From: Prorocentrum cordatum
Taxonomy: Eukaryota; Sar; Dinophyceae; Prorocentrales; Prorocentraceae
Length of the DNA: 64,000 bases
Assembly: GCA_963575745.1 (NCBI GenBank)
Contig: CAUYUJ010016497.1
Location: forward strand, 1 to 64,000
Direction of reading: 5' to 3'
Positions 43,241 to 53,520 of the stretch are shown piece after piece; position 1 is the stretch's first letter, and every line of letters starts with the position of its first letter. A program made the position numbers and the translations under genes. The notes below the pieces were generated by a model. That model was given only the letters and a program-made list of their open reading frames with translations. It did not search any database and was not told the DNA's origin.

Positions 43241-43651
43241 GTGGGTAAAACGCAAGGAGGAAGGAGGAGGGGGAGGAGGGAGGAGGGGGAATCAGGAATC
43301 TGGAATCAGAACAGTTGCGAATCAACATCAAAGAATAAGCAAACCCATCACTTCGAGCCTTGTACTTTCGGTGGGAGGCCTCGTAAAAACCGATCTATAA
43401 AATCCCGCCGTGCGCGGGTGATCTGATCGGGACGACACTGATTGGCCAAAGAACGGATCTGATCCTTGCCACAAAAGTCTCACTCCCTACAAAGCCACGC
43501 GAGCACTGTCTGGGAGAAAATCATCTTATGAGAGCCGTGCGCCCACCCACCGCCGACGTGGACCCCACGCCCTTCCCCAGGACGTGACAGCACCTCGTCG
43601 ATAAAGTGGGGGACACTGCATCTGGAATCAAGCCAGGCCGTCCTCGCGGCC
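43241..43651. other. No recognised gene
   Basis: A short G+A-rich tract (43255-43300) is followed by G+C-rich sequence. The higher-coordinate part is probably the 3' untranslated region of LINE-B, whose last ORF stops at 43652. Confidence 0.4.
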
Positions 43652-44278
43652 TTAGAAGTGGACGAGAAACAACGGCGGCGCCGCGCGCCTGTGTCGCCCA
43701 GCTCGCGCTGCGAGCTGAAGACTGCAAGTGCTGCGGCCGAGGGCGGCCGCGGGGGAGGAGGGGGGGGTGTCTCCATGAGCGCCCTGCGGGATCGGGCGGT
43801 CGAGCACACGTTCCTGAGCGCCCATCGCTTCAAGTTGAGCTCTCATTAACCTATTCCTGGCAAGAGCAACCCTTTTCTCGACATCCAACACCTTGGCGCT
43901 CTGCCTCTCTGGAGCTCTCCACACCTCGGCAGCTTCTCCAACGATCTCGTCGGCAACTGCATTGCCTAACAAAAAATAAATTTTATTAAAACAAAAAAAC
44001 CCTTCGTGGCTAAGAGCATCGCCCGCCTCGAGGTCGGACGGGCCCCACAGCACGGTGATGAACGACGGGTCACGTTCACTTAGTAACTTGCCGATTTCAG
44101 GCCATATGGGCCCCAGAGCTCCTCGCGGGTTAAGGTAAACACGAGCATGCCAACCATCAACGACAGCACGACAATCATATACACAAAAACACGGCGTAAC
44201 TTCACCTTGCATGAGAGCCTGACTCACCAGCTGGTCAGTCTCCTCAAAACCGGGGCGGTTGCAGTTGCTCCTGCAAAG
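43652..44278 (-). pseudogene. LINE-B RNase H and C-terminus
   Basis: Follows the RT zinc finger (GDQCPRC, read in the upstream ORF). RNase H features are FCVYDCRAVVDGW with a conserved Asp, VLWGPSDLEAG, and LGNAVADEIVGEAAEVW, which corresponds to the G-N-x-x-A-D-x-x-A block. A 36-nt T-rich stretch (about 43967-44002 on the plus strand) adds twelve codons such as FFCFNKIYF between SHE and the GNAVAD block without breaking the frame. The remaining C-terminus is helical and Ala/Arg-rich. Confidence 0.75.
43967..44002. other. 36-nt A/T-rich in-frame insert in LINE-B RNase H
   Basis: In the coding sense it is a T-rich run ending TTTTTTGTTAG just before the GNAVAD codons. Exactly twelve codons separate the conserved flanks. 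It has intron-like composition, but no boundary choice gives both GT and AG ends while preserving the frame. Confidence 0.65.
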
Positions 44279-45556
44279 CTAGTGCCGACGCTGCGGCGCC
44301 TCCGCTGCCTCGCGGCACCGCGGACACTGATCGCCAGTCACCAACCCCACCTCTTTCTTCCTCGATAACGCCCGTGCCCCTTCCACACATACATTGAACA
44401 AAGCTTCGGCCAGTTGTCGACCTTTCTGTGCGGTCTGCAAGCGCTGGAGAAGAGCCCGAAACGAACGATTATCAGCTCCGCCCTCCAACCCTTCCCCACA
44501 GAAGTGCCGCGCTGCTTCTTTCCATAAAGTACTGGCATTGGCGGGCGCGAAATCATTCAGCATGTCCTGAGCCTGATCGATCGACTCGAGCGAATCATGG
44601 AACTGCCAATCGAAATTGATCCCATCGTTCACATCAGGAACATGCCAAACATCAGGCGCAACTGGATCCCAGCCAACTCTCAGAAGGCTTGCGACTGTAG
44701 CACTCAAAGGCCCACGAATGTGGGGCGCAACATCAGACTGCTTAAGCAACTTGTCGACGGTAGCCGACCACACACGACGCATACCCGGACGAATGCACTC
44801 CTCATGAATCCAGGTTTTGACCCACTCTTTCATACTAACAACAGGGATACTAACACAAGGGTCACGTCCAGGAGTACGACTATCTAATAACGGAGTCAGA
44901 CACCGACCCTTCTTTGACGCACCCGAAACTGATCCCAGACGCCGTCTCAAAGCTACAAGCTGCGTACCGGATAAACCATGCACTTGCATTCCGTAGGTAG
45001 AGACGGCCTGTGGACCAGATAATTCAATACGCTTGGTAACCTGATGACGTTTGGCAGCAGGAGTGAAACGACGAAGCTTCTGATTCGGGGTACCTCCCCT
45101 GACAAACCGCTGCCTCCTGGTCCTCCTCGCTAACCTCTTGCCCATCCCCTGGTCGACCCCGAGATGCGCTGCTTGCAATGCTGGTTGGACCTCAATGCCT
45201 CTACGCTGCAACTGCTTCGCAACTGCCTTGGCTGTCGCGTGACAAGAGCTGCGGATGACGCTCTTGGAGGCCAGCTGGAGCCCATGCTCCCTGAAGGTGA
45301 CTGCTGCGTTGGCAACTCCTGCGGTGGCTTCGATCTGAACCTGCCTCTGGGACCCAACTGCGGACATGCTCCAATCGTCGATCCAAATACGCATGCGCTC
45401 GCTCATACTAGGACTGGCATTTGCAAGCTTCTGCAATGCATAATATGTCATGCAGCGCGCAAGCCGCGCGCCGTTACGTAGACCCTGCACGATACTACAC
45501 GTGGGTTGGAAGCACTCCGAGCACGCTCCGAACTGAGAACGCGAGGAGCAAGACAA
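44279..45556 (-). pseudogene. LINE-B reverse transcriptase, central and C-terminal parts
   Basis: 425 codons. IWIDDWSMSAVG carries the catalytic Asp pair, preceded by QGLRNGARLARCMTYYALQK. The thumb region follows (LQLASKSVIRSS, AHLGVDQGMGKRLARR, RIELSGPQAVSTYGMQVHGL, VWSATVDKLLKQSDVAPHIR). It ends with SLESIDQAQDMLNDF and the first cysteines of a zinc finger (GDQCPRC) before a TAG. RT motif A (AILDIKSFCDHM) lies just upstream near 45650-45615 in another frame. Confidence 0.85.
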
Positions 45557-47842
45557 ACTTGGAGTTAAAGAGGTAGGAGAAGAAGATGAAAATGGAGACG
45601 GAGCGCCGCTTCAATCAGCTTCGGCCAGCGCATATGATCGCAAAAGCTCTTGATATCCAAGATAGCTGTGCCGACTGTTCCACCTAACTTAATTGCAAGC
45701 TCAATCCACAACTCGAATAAACGCTTCCCTCAAAGCACTGTTGCCCGCCACCGCGGCATCCCAGGACTGGGGGGTTTCCGGGGTCCAGGCTTTGGCGTGA
45801 GGTTCGCGAGCAAGACTCCAAACTCGACAAAGCATAGCAACTAAACCGATGACTCAGTCTCCCCCACTCCTTTTTTGCCAGAAGCCTCCCGTTATAACGA
45901 GCAACGACTGCCATGGCCACGTAAGAGAGTCCTCGGTAGCGGTACACAGCGAAACGAGATCTGCGATAGCACACTCAGGTAAACGTTCAAAATCGAATGG
46001 AGAGAGACGGTCAATACCCACAACTGCGCGCGCTCTCATACGTCTGAGCGCCCCTCGAATATTTTCGCTGGTTAAAAGTGGCATGCGATCAAAAAAGGCG
46101 GCCTCGCGCACCCGCTCGAAGAGTGCGTCGAGCTCGTGCAAATCGAAATATTCTGCGCGCCACAAGCTATGCCACCCCTTCACGTTGGCATCAATGAGGT
46201 CTTTCGGATTGTACAACCTAGAGCCATCGATGAAGAGCTCCTCCGAGGCCTGGGGGATCTCCCTGAGGGACTTGTGGATGATGCCCGCCGACGATTCCTG
46301 AACAATCCATTCATGGAAACGCCCAAGAGACGCATGCATAGCCCTGCCTCTGGCTCTTTTTGAAGCCTTTTGCGCGAGGTCCCTGAGCAGCTCCAAAAGA
46401 GGTAAGTCCCAAGACTCAGCATGCCCCAAGTAATCAACCCATTGATTCCAGGGGGGCGCCCCTTGAGCACTCGAGATAACCGTATGAGCCCAGTCAGGAG
46501 CACCATTAACTAGGACACGACACACGTCAGCAAGTCTAGGAACCTGCTCAATGCCGTTCTGCTTCCGTCTGTGATGCGTCAACCTAACTAGTGCACTGCG
46601 CAGCCTCGCCCACCAGCCAGCAACTGCATCTGCCGGCGGTTGGACTCGCAAGTGCTCCGCACGTTGCACCACTTCAACCGAAAGACGTGGTCCAATGGCC
46701 CGACTCCTGCCTGCTGCTGCCTTCTCATGGCGTTCGTGGATGGCAGCCTCTGCGATGCTAATCCACGCGGAGAACATGCCGCTGACTGCTTGTATATGAG
46801 GCCCGCCCATAGAATATGCCAGAGACGACTTGACCACCTCCCAAACGTCGTTAACAGAGCACGCCAAGATCCCGATCCTATCTTTATTTCTCTGCCACGT
46901 CTCGTCAGGGATATGAAAGGTGGGAAAGGAGGGGGGGCTGCCCAGGGTGCTGTCACTTTCCCTGGGGGGGGGGGGGGCGGGCGTCTCGGCAGGGGTGGTG
47001 GGCTCTTTTACACCAGCGGGCGCATTCGCGCGATTGGCAAAATCCGACTCGTGGGCCCACGGGACGGTTTCCTCTTCGAGCCCGTCGTCAGGTTCAAAGC
47101 AAAAGGGGTCTTCGGGGCTCTCCGAGCTTCCACTAAGGTCGCCGCCCGAACCCTGGGAATTAGGTGGGGCCTGAGACGGGCTCCCGGTACCCTCAGAAGT
47201 CAACAACTCGACGAAAAACTTGGCACGCGATTTCTGAAATCCAGCTCGCGACAGCTCACGAGCCTCCTGTCTAGCACGCTTAGCCCTCTGGGACTTGCTA
47301 TTAACCTGAGGGGGCGTGGAGGGCCGCGAGACCTGCGGGAGCTTCCGAGGCACATGGAGGGCTCTAGTGAGAAGCTGAACCCCCGCGTCCCTAAGATACA
47401 AACTGATCCCACAGTGAGTTCCCCAAGGAACGTCTAAAATTGCTTCCACTTGCCCTATGTACGGGCACGCTGCTCTACTAGCTAGCACGTAATCTATGCG
47501 TGCACTGCCGGTACCTGTGATGAACGTACTTTCGACAGCCGACTGAAAGACCACTCCGTGCACTTGCTCAGTGAAACCGCTCTTAGCTAGTGCGGCAGGT
47601 GAAACGCTGCAATCACCGATGATAATCCACGGGAGTTGCAGAGAACAAGCAAAGGTGCCCAGCTTCAGAAGCCTCTGGGCGCCGTCGCCGAAGACACCGC
47701 CACACAACCTGCATAATAGTATGATGACTACTGCGTAGCCTATAAAGTGAACAGTGACGGGGAGGAATCCGTCGAACGCATCGCACTCGCCAGCACACAG
47801 GGGCCCGAAATCGCTGGGCTCACCCACCCTGTGCACCGCCAA
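45557..47842 (-). pseudogene. LINE-B endonuclease C-terminal part and RT start
   Basis: A 662-codon ORF (47842-45854) continues the APE-like endonuclease. PWIIIGDCSVSPAAL corresponds to the GDFN motif with Cys replacing Phe and Ser replacing Asn, SARIDYVLASR to the RxDY motif, and WGTHCGISLYL to the SDH region. A low-complexity linker and helical region lead to the RT entry (ENIRGALRRMRARAVVGIDR). It stops at a TGA (45854). Beyond this GLVAMLCRVWSLARE and the motif-A block AILDIKSFCDHM can be read in shifted frames. Loss of two endonuclease motif residues supports inactivity. Confidence 0.8.
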
Positions 47843-48188
47843 ATGTCCTCTGGCAAAAAAAACTTGTCCCCCCTCGTTCTATCGGGCTTTGCTGCCGTCC
47901 TGCTTGGGGCGCGCAACAGTGAAAAAAAGACTTGAGCTTGGACTTCCTACCCTCCTTGGTCCAATGCTCAACTAGATTGGCAGTAGCGTGGCTCTCTGCT
48001 ACAGCGAAGTACTGGCACTTAGCTAACGCAGCCTCTGATGTCAAAAACTGCCAAGCCTGCGGACCCAAACGCGCGATGTTGCCAAACAGCAGGTGAGAGA
48101 AACTGGCTGCCTCATCACTCGGGTTCTCGTGGCCTAGCGCCGCGGCATGCCCGTGATGAGGCTCGCTCGATGGTGCCTTTGAAATCAC
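47820..48188 (-). pseudogene. LINE-B endonuclease N-terminal part
   Basis: Carries FSHLLFGNIARLGPQAWQFL and QYFAVAESHATANLVEHW, the latter with the catalytic Glu of APE-type endonucleases, and FHCAAPQ-like sequence. A shift near 47850 moves the frame so that LAVHRVGEPSDFGPLCAGEC continues the domain. It directly precedes the long endonuclease-RT ORF. Confidence 0.75.
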
Positions 48189-48373
48189 TGTAGGCGCCTG
48201 CTCCCCTTCGGCTCGCGGCAGACTGTCAGGCTCGGCCTGCCGCCCGTCTCCTCAGGCTGCCGCCGAGGGAGGGCTGCCGCTGCCGCTGCCCTAGCCGCCG
48301 CTGGCCGCCGTCGCCGCTGAGTACGCACCCTTCGCCTTGAACTTGGCATCGGACAGCCTGGCCGCGGCCGCCT

Positions 48374-49406
48374 CTAGACATGGTTGGCCCCCTTCACCTC
48401 CTGCTGCGCCCGCCGCGGCGGGGGGGGGGGGGGCTGGGCATCGGGCGCCGCTGTGCATCCTGGGCCGCCGCTGCTGCCGCTGCCCCCACCCCCGCCTGCG
48501 GCAGGCTCCCCGCCTGGGGCCGCGCCCTGCGCCGCCCGCCGCCGCTTCTTGGAGAAGCGCTCTGTGATGGCCTTCTGCATCTCCTCGTACTTGCTGCGCC
48601 ACTCGTTCACCTTAGCACCTCGATCCGGCAGCTTCTCTCGAGCTTCTTTGAGATCCCGCTCCAGGGCCAAAAGCTGCTCCTTCTCGTGCTGCTCGCACTC
48701 GTACTCATCTAGCGTCGCGAAGAACTCCACGTCCCACTGAACTGTCCAGCCCTGTGGATTGGCTGGGGTGGGCGTCGCCTCTGCCTTGCCTGCGTCCGCC
48801 ACCACGCCCGTCTCAACTGCCAATGCGTTGGCCGCGAGACGCCTGCCCATATCGGCTGGCGCGAGCTCCTTCGCGAGCTCCCTCTCCTTATCCTCGGCCT
48901 TGCTCAGCTGGTCCCTCAAGCGCAGCACGTCGTTGATCGCCTGGTCGTGCCGCATGTTGACATCTTTCCAAATGCCCTCTGGCTTCTTCACCGCACCCGT
49001 GGCACTCGGAGGCGGGGAAGCCGTGCCTTCCGTCAGCGCTTCCAGCTGCTCCAAGAAGCCTTTCTTGACTACGGCATCGTTCGTCTTGGACAGCATCCGC
49101 ATCAACATGTCGCGGACCTCGACGGACGCCTCGGCCGACACCGCGTTGGATGACTTGCCGTTGCCGCCCTTGCTCGCTCCTTTTGCCAGCCGCCTTACCT
49201 CCTCCGCCCGCGGCGTACTGGAGGGTGTTGGCTCCGTTGTCCTGCACATAACCGCTACCTTGCTTCTTCGGGGTAGACAATTTGACGAAACGGGGGCATC
49301 GACTACACTTGCTTCCTCGGCTCTCGAGGAGGTCCTTCCACTCCGATGTCGCACATGCCTTGCATGCCGTCCAGAGCCTGGCCCCTGTGCGACCACCCGC
49401 CATCAT
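48374..49406 (-). pseudogene. LINE-B ORF1
   Basis: Starts at the double ATG at 49406. The first ~70 residues contain paired cysteines (CKACATSEWKDLLESRGSKC followed by SRC), which could bind zinc and RNA. Near 49190 a frameshift moves to the frame that runs on to 48374. That part has a long helical, charged region (DMLMRMLSKTNDAVVKKGFL, VNMRHDQAINDVLRLRDQL) and a coiled coil (EYECEQHEKEQLLALERDL). A basic and Gly/Pro-rich tail (FSKKRRR then poly-Gly) ends it. The layout is typical of an RNA-binding ORF1. It lies ~120 bp downstream of the SL relic. Confidence 0.72.
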
Positions 49407-49528
49407 CTGGAATCACCCTGCTTCGCTGCGCGCATCTACGAACAAAGGGCGTTAGGTGATCACGCACCCCATCAAGCCGCAACGTGAAGGCGCGGGGATC
49501 TGTCTCAGGTCCGCTACAAAATCAAGCG

Positions 49529-49549
49529 CCTGAGCCAGAATGGCTTGAG
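49529..49549 (-). other. Decayed, doubled spliced-leader relic
   Basis: The minus strand reads CTCAAGCCATTCTGGCTCAG and G. The tandem junction expected when one SL is spliced behind an older one is CTCAAG followed by CCATTTTGGCTCAAG; this has two mismatches in 21. It lies ~120 bp upstream of LINE-B ORF1. Tandem SL relics of this form are known from dinoflagellate retroposed genes. Confidence 0.7.
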
Positions 49550-50667
49550 AGGAGGGAGGAAAGGGGGGGAGGGAGGAATGAGGGACGCGGGGGCCGTCTC
49601 TTCAAAACGAGGACCCAAAACCACAGGATGGCTGGGAACAGTGATGAAGGACACCACTGCGCGATAGCAACCGCCTCAGAAACGCCAATCACGTTTCGCT
49701 CAATGCGCCCCCCCCTACAGAAGCCTGCTGCCGTCCTCTGGGTTGTTCCGAAGCGGCGCGGTCGAGCAACTAAAAGAAGACTGTGCCAAAGACCATGGCG
49801 CCTTCATTTGGCAGTTCCAAGTGACGGATGACGCTTGCTTCTTAAGCTCTCGGCCGCTTCGGACCTGCAAACCGGGCGAAATCAATAGATGTAGGACACG
49901 CAGGACAAACTGGACATGCGGTAGAGACGAACAGAGGGGTGGGCGATCGGGTGGCAGCAATCATCCTGCACGGAAGCCACCACGTCTCGCCTCCACTTTG
50001 AAACTAGTGTGTGCGGGGTGCCCCAGGGACGAACTGGACCCAAAGGTGCCCACAATAGCTGGAGATCACAACATCGCCCGATTTGGGAAAGAGAGAACGA
50101 ACCTTGGATCTGAGCAGCGTGGAACTAGGCAGCAACTCTTCGGCTGAAAACCGAGCGCTGCAAGCTGAGAGGCGGCGGCTTGACAGGGCGGGATCACAAG
50201 AGGAAGGATGTCGAGAGCAAGCAGGGATACACCAACGTCGTCGGCACTCGCGCCAGCAGCGAGGACGGGAGGAGGAGCGGGGACAACGGCTTCAACCCAC
50301 GCCGCATGGGAACCTCCAGGTGAGGCTCGCGACTCTCGGGCACTGCTAGGAAGGCTGAGGCGATGTGGCGGCATGTCGGATCCATCCCAAGGGCCCACAG
50401 GGTGCAATGGAGGGGGCAATCTTGACGGACCCCGCGAGGGAAGGTAGGTGTGAAATCCTCGTCGACCGTGGCTTATTATCTAGAAATGAAAACCTAGTTT
50501 CATTATCGTGAGATGATACCCTGTGGATTATGATCGGGCTCAGCCCCCCCCCGGCCGAATCAGTATCTTTCCGGAATGATCAACCTACGTTTAAAATTCC
50601 AACAATGTGGACCAAGGCTTATTTCAGTCCGGAACGTACTCTCAAACGGCCGCCCCCAGGCTCAATC
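49550..50667. other. No recognised gene
   Basis: A G+A-rich tract at 49550-49590, then mixed sequence with chance ORFs on both strands. 50450-50600 has short AT-rich palindrome-like motifs (TTATTATCTAGAAATG, TTTCATTATCG) similar to the array at 50881-51310. Confidence 0.45.
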
Positions 50668-50880
50668 TTTGGACACCCGAAATGGGTACCGAAAGAATGG
50701 GTACAATGCCCAACAACAAATGTTGTCCCAAACCAACAGCGGCCGCTGTTGGGCAGGCGGCCTTCTGTCTCAATTGGACACAGGCCGCGGCGGCGCGGAC
50801 AGCGAGTCCTGTTCAAAATGAACAGGAACTGCCGTTGGGCATTGTACCCTTTCTTTCCGTACCCACTTCGGGCGTCCAAA
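50668..50880. mobile_element. Palindromic TIR element, family TIR-2, copy 1 (best preserved)
   Basis: 213 bp with ~48-bp terminal inverted repeats (left end TTTGGACACCCGAAATGGGT; five or so mismatches between ends). A perfect 20-bp central palindrome at 50733-50752 is centred on AGCGGCCGCT. CAATC occurs immediately on both sides (50663-50667 and 50881-50885), a convincing 5-bp target duplication. It has no coding capacity, so it would depend on another element's transposase. Other copies: 56904-57118 and 24965-25168. Confidence 0.82.
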
Positions 50881-51310
50881 CAATCATTATCATTCCAGAA
50901 TAATTAACCCGGGGTCAATATTCCGGAAAACTTACGAATCCGGGTTTATTATCTCCTGGAGATAATAAACCAGGGTCCATATTGCGACATGAAAAAACTG
51001 GTGGGGAACCCGGGGGGTGGGGGGAAAATGACAGTTACTATCATTCCGGAATGACGAAAACCGGGTTCATTATTCCTGGGACATTAGAAACCCCAGTCAA
51101 TATTCCCAGAACATTAAGGACCCAAGTTAATATGTTTCCGGAGTCGATATCCCCAGAACGTTGTAAACCAGGGTTTGTAATGTTCCGGGGGGAACATTAT
51201 GAACCCCAGTCAATTTTCCCAGAACATTGACACCCAGGTTCGTAATGTTCTGGGCGAGACATTATGAACCCTGGACGTTATAACCCAGGTTCATATCTTT
51301 TTGAGGTCCA
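50881..51310. repeat. Array of alternating inverted AACATTATGAACC-type repeats
   Basis: About ten imperfect 30-40-bp units alternate between AACCCAGGTTCATAATGTTC-like sequence and its complement, often with CCCAGAACATT or TTCCGGAAT palindromes. Adjacent units could fold into hairpins. It lies directly beside the TIR-2 element. Similar motifs are at 25885-26030. Non-coding. Confidence 0.7.
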
Positions 51311-51325
51311 TCCTGCTGCGAAGGG

Positions 51326-53420
51326 TTAAGAAACAACGAGAACGCTCCGTCCCCACCATGGGAAAGCCGACCGGACCGACAGCGAGTGCGCCAATGGCGC
51401 TGAGGTAACCCAGAGGGATCCTATAACGTTGCAAGGCAGCCCTGAGCCATTGCTGCGACATGCTGGGGAAGGCGGCTCGGATGTCGAAGGGAACGAAGCA
51501 CGGGCTTCGACATCAAAGTTCAGGATGTAGGTCCCGAAAGTACGGTCGGAGACCAACCCTTGCTGAATGTCATGAGCGTGACGCTTAGCTGCTTTGCTGA
51601 GGTGACGGTTCACAGCTGAGCAAGCGCTTTGCTGCTAGCGCATTCTTTCAAACATTCAGCAGGCGAAGCGTGCCAGCAGCCCTCCCTCAATCAGTGAAAC
51701 CACCAGAACCTGCTCATTGTGGCATGACAGCGAAGTTGGAGCAATCAGGCCCGTCGGTGGGCTCCGCCCCTGAACACCATCGGACCGACACCTCATACGG
51801 TGACGGCAATGGAGAAGGAAGCATTGGATACGGAATCCAGGGCCCGGAGGCCAGCGGAACTCCACTCGAGGCTTGGCCATGGGTGTCGTCGCCGCCCTAA
51901 CCCGAGAAGGAATCCTCCAAGTTCTGATCTTCCTGGGCACATTCCTGAACCAATGCCCCCGCCGTACAGAGCATCGGGAGCTGCGGGAACGGCCGTCCAC
52001 GCCCCGCACGGCAGGTGGTCGGGGTCCGGGGGGGGAGGCCCGCCCGTGCTTCAGAGATCTCGCAAGAACCGCTGGGGCTGGGAAGGGGGGGATCAGACAC
52101 AGGGACCTGAGGGGGAGGTGCCGGTCGAGGTTTTCAGCGATGGCGTCCTCAGAGCAAAAGGCCTCGGAGACAAAATAATAATAAAACGACAACAACTCAA
52201 CAAAAAATAAATGAACATCTCACAACAAGAAAGCAATACAAAACGGAAGCATGAACAGTTACAACAAATGCTCCCAATGCTGCTCGATAGCGTTAGCCAT
52301 GGAGTTAGGGCCCCACACGATGGTGTCATGTCGTCATGTCCAAGGTGGCCGTGGCGCAATCCACAGAGAACGGGACTGCGACGTGTCGGCCTCCGCGCGA
52401 GAGCTTGCCGCGTGGAGGTCTCCTGCAGCTGTGCATGCTCAGGGGCGCCAGCAGGAGAGCCATCGCCTTGAGCAGTCTGCGAGCGGCGGCCGACCGCGCG
52501 GGCAGCCTTTACGAGCGACCCCCTCGAAGCGCTTGTGTTTGGCGCTGCGGGCGGCCTGCCGAAAGGCGGAGCTGCTGGCAATGTACGCAGTGCCGCAGTC
52601 CGTGATGCCCAATGCCCAAGTGGTTCACGCCCAGCTAAGTGGCGGATTGGCATCTCAGAGAAAAGGTGCCGGTCTTGACACCAAACTGCACGAGCAATGG
52701 CACGTAGTTAGACTGATGGATTGAGCTTCGGCCACGCCATGACTTTCATTGGGGAAGAGGCCCCTCTGGAGCTCGTCGCGACTGAGTTCAGCCGCCATAG
52801 CCATGAGCTGCGTCATCCTTAGCCACTTCGAGTTTGTGTTGACTGGGTCCAGCTTGGCAGCATCAGCACACATTTGCACCAGCGCGTGAAACCGAGGGTG
52901 GCGAAGCATGAGCGATGGAATGCCGCGCCGAGAGCTGCCAATGGCTCTCCGAGGGGAGAGCGGCAGAACGAGAAGAACATAGTCAGACAGGCCCCAATCC
53001 GACAGGCTTGGGCTTCCTGGACGACGTCACCTGGAACCTCGCAGTCGGTCAGGAGGTGGGTGCCAGGGGGTGAGAAGATGCGGTCGATAGTACTAAGCGT
53101 CTGTTCCACCTCCAACATGCCACGCTGGAAGAGGTCCCGCCAGAGAGGTTCGGACGGGGAGGCGCGCCCGTCACTTGAGAGGCGTGCCTGTCTCCGCGGG
53201 GCCGCTGACGTTGAAGCCCCCCAGCGCGAGGAACTGCCTGGAGGTCTCGTCCCCCCTCGCCCATTCGAGATTATTTAGCCAGCAGGCCTTGATAGCTGAT
53301 CTCGTCTGCACAGGTGTCTCGTAGTTATGAACACTGCAACTGCATGCTTCTGTGCCAGAGCGCGCGTCGCGAATGTCAAGACAGTGAATTTGCCCTCGAA
53401 CTAGAACGCGATGATGGAAT
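51326..53420 (-). mobile_element. Decayed LINE (LINE-D), related to LINE-A
   Basis: Motifs in order on the minus strand: endonuclease VHNYETPVQTR and FLALGGFNVSG (GDFN with Gly for Asp) at about 53340-53200; STIDRIF near 53100; a linker with HPRFHALVQMCADAAKLD near 52900. RT entry DPDHLPCGAWTAVPAAPD is near 52010, QQGLVSDRTFGTYILNFDVE near 51570, and FDIRAAFPSMSQQWLRAAL near 51480 (motif A). The QQG..VS..TFG and AAFPS..QQWL patterns parallel LINE-A (QGFVNG, AAFPSIGHQWL). Many frameshifts are present, and RT after ~51330 is missing. Confidence 0.68.
52168..52262. other. A-rich insert within decayed LINE-D
   Basis: About 95 bp of A-rich plus-strand sequence (AACAAAAAATAAATGAAC and similar) within the LINE-D linker region, in G+C-rich surroundings. 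It resembles the A-rich block in the copia integrase in base composition and orientation. Confidence 0.6.
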
Positions 53421-53424
53421 TGAA

Positions 53425-53459
53425 ATGGACGAGGGGACGGACGACAACGACGGCGATGA

Positions 53460-53494
<35 letters not shown>

Positions 53495-53520
53495 TCGACG
53501 GCGACGACGGCGACGAGAAA
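53425..53520. repeat. (GAC)n array
   Basis: Imperfect GAC/GGC trinucleotides of ~90 bp lying just 5' of the readable LINE-D endonuclease sequence. Confidence 0.85.

Larger units (their letters stand above)
43652..49549 (-). mobile_element. LINE-B: non-LTR retrotransposon with RNase H
   Basis: About 5.9 kb on the minus strand with the order SL relic, ORF1 with a Cys motif, endonuclease, RT, zinc finger and RNase H. Compared with LINE-A it has an RNase H and an unrelated ORF1, so it represents another LINE clade. Several frameshifts and stops show it is inactive. A G+A-rich tract flanks its 5' end. Confidence 0.88.
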
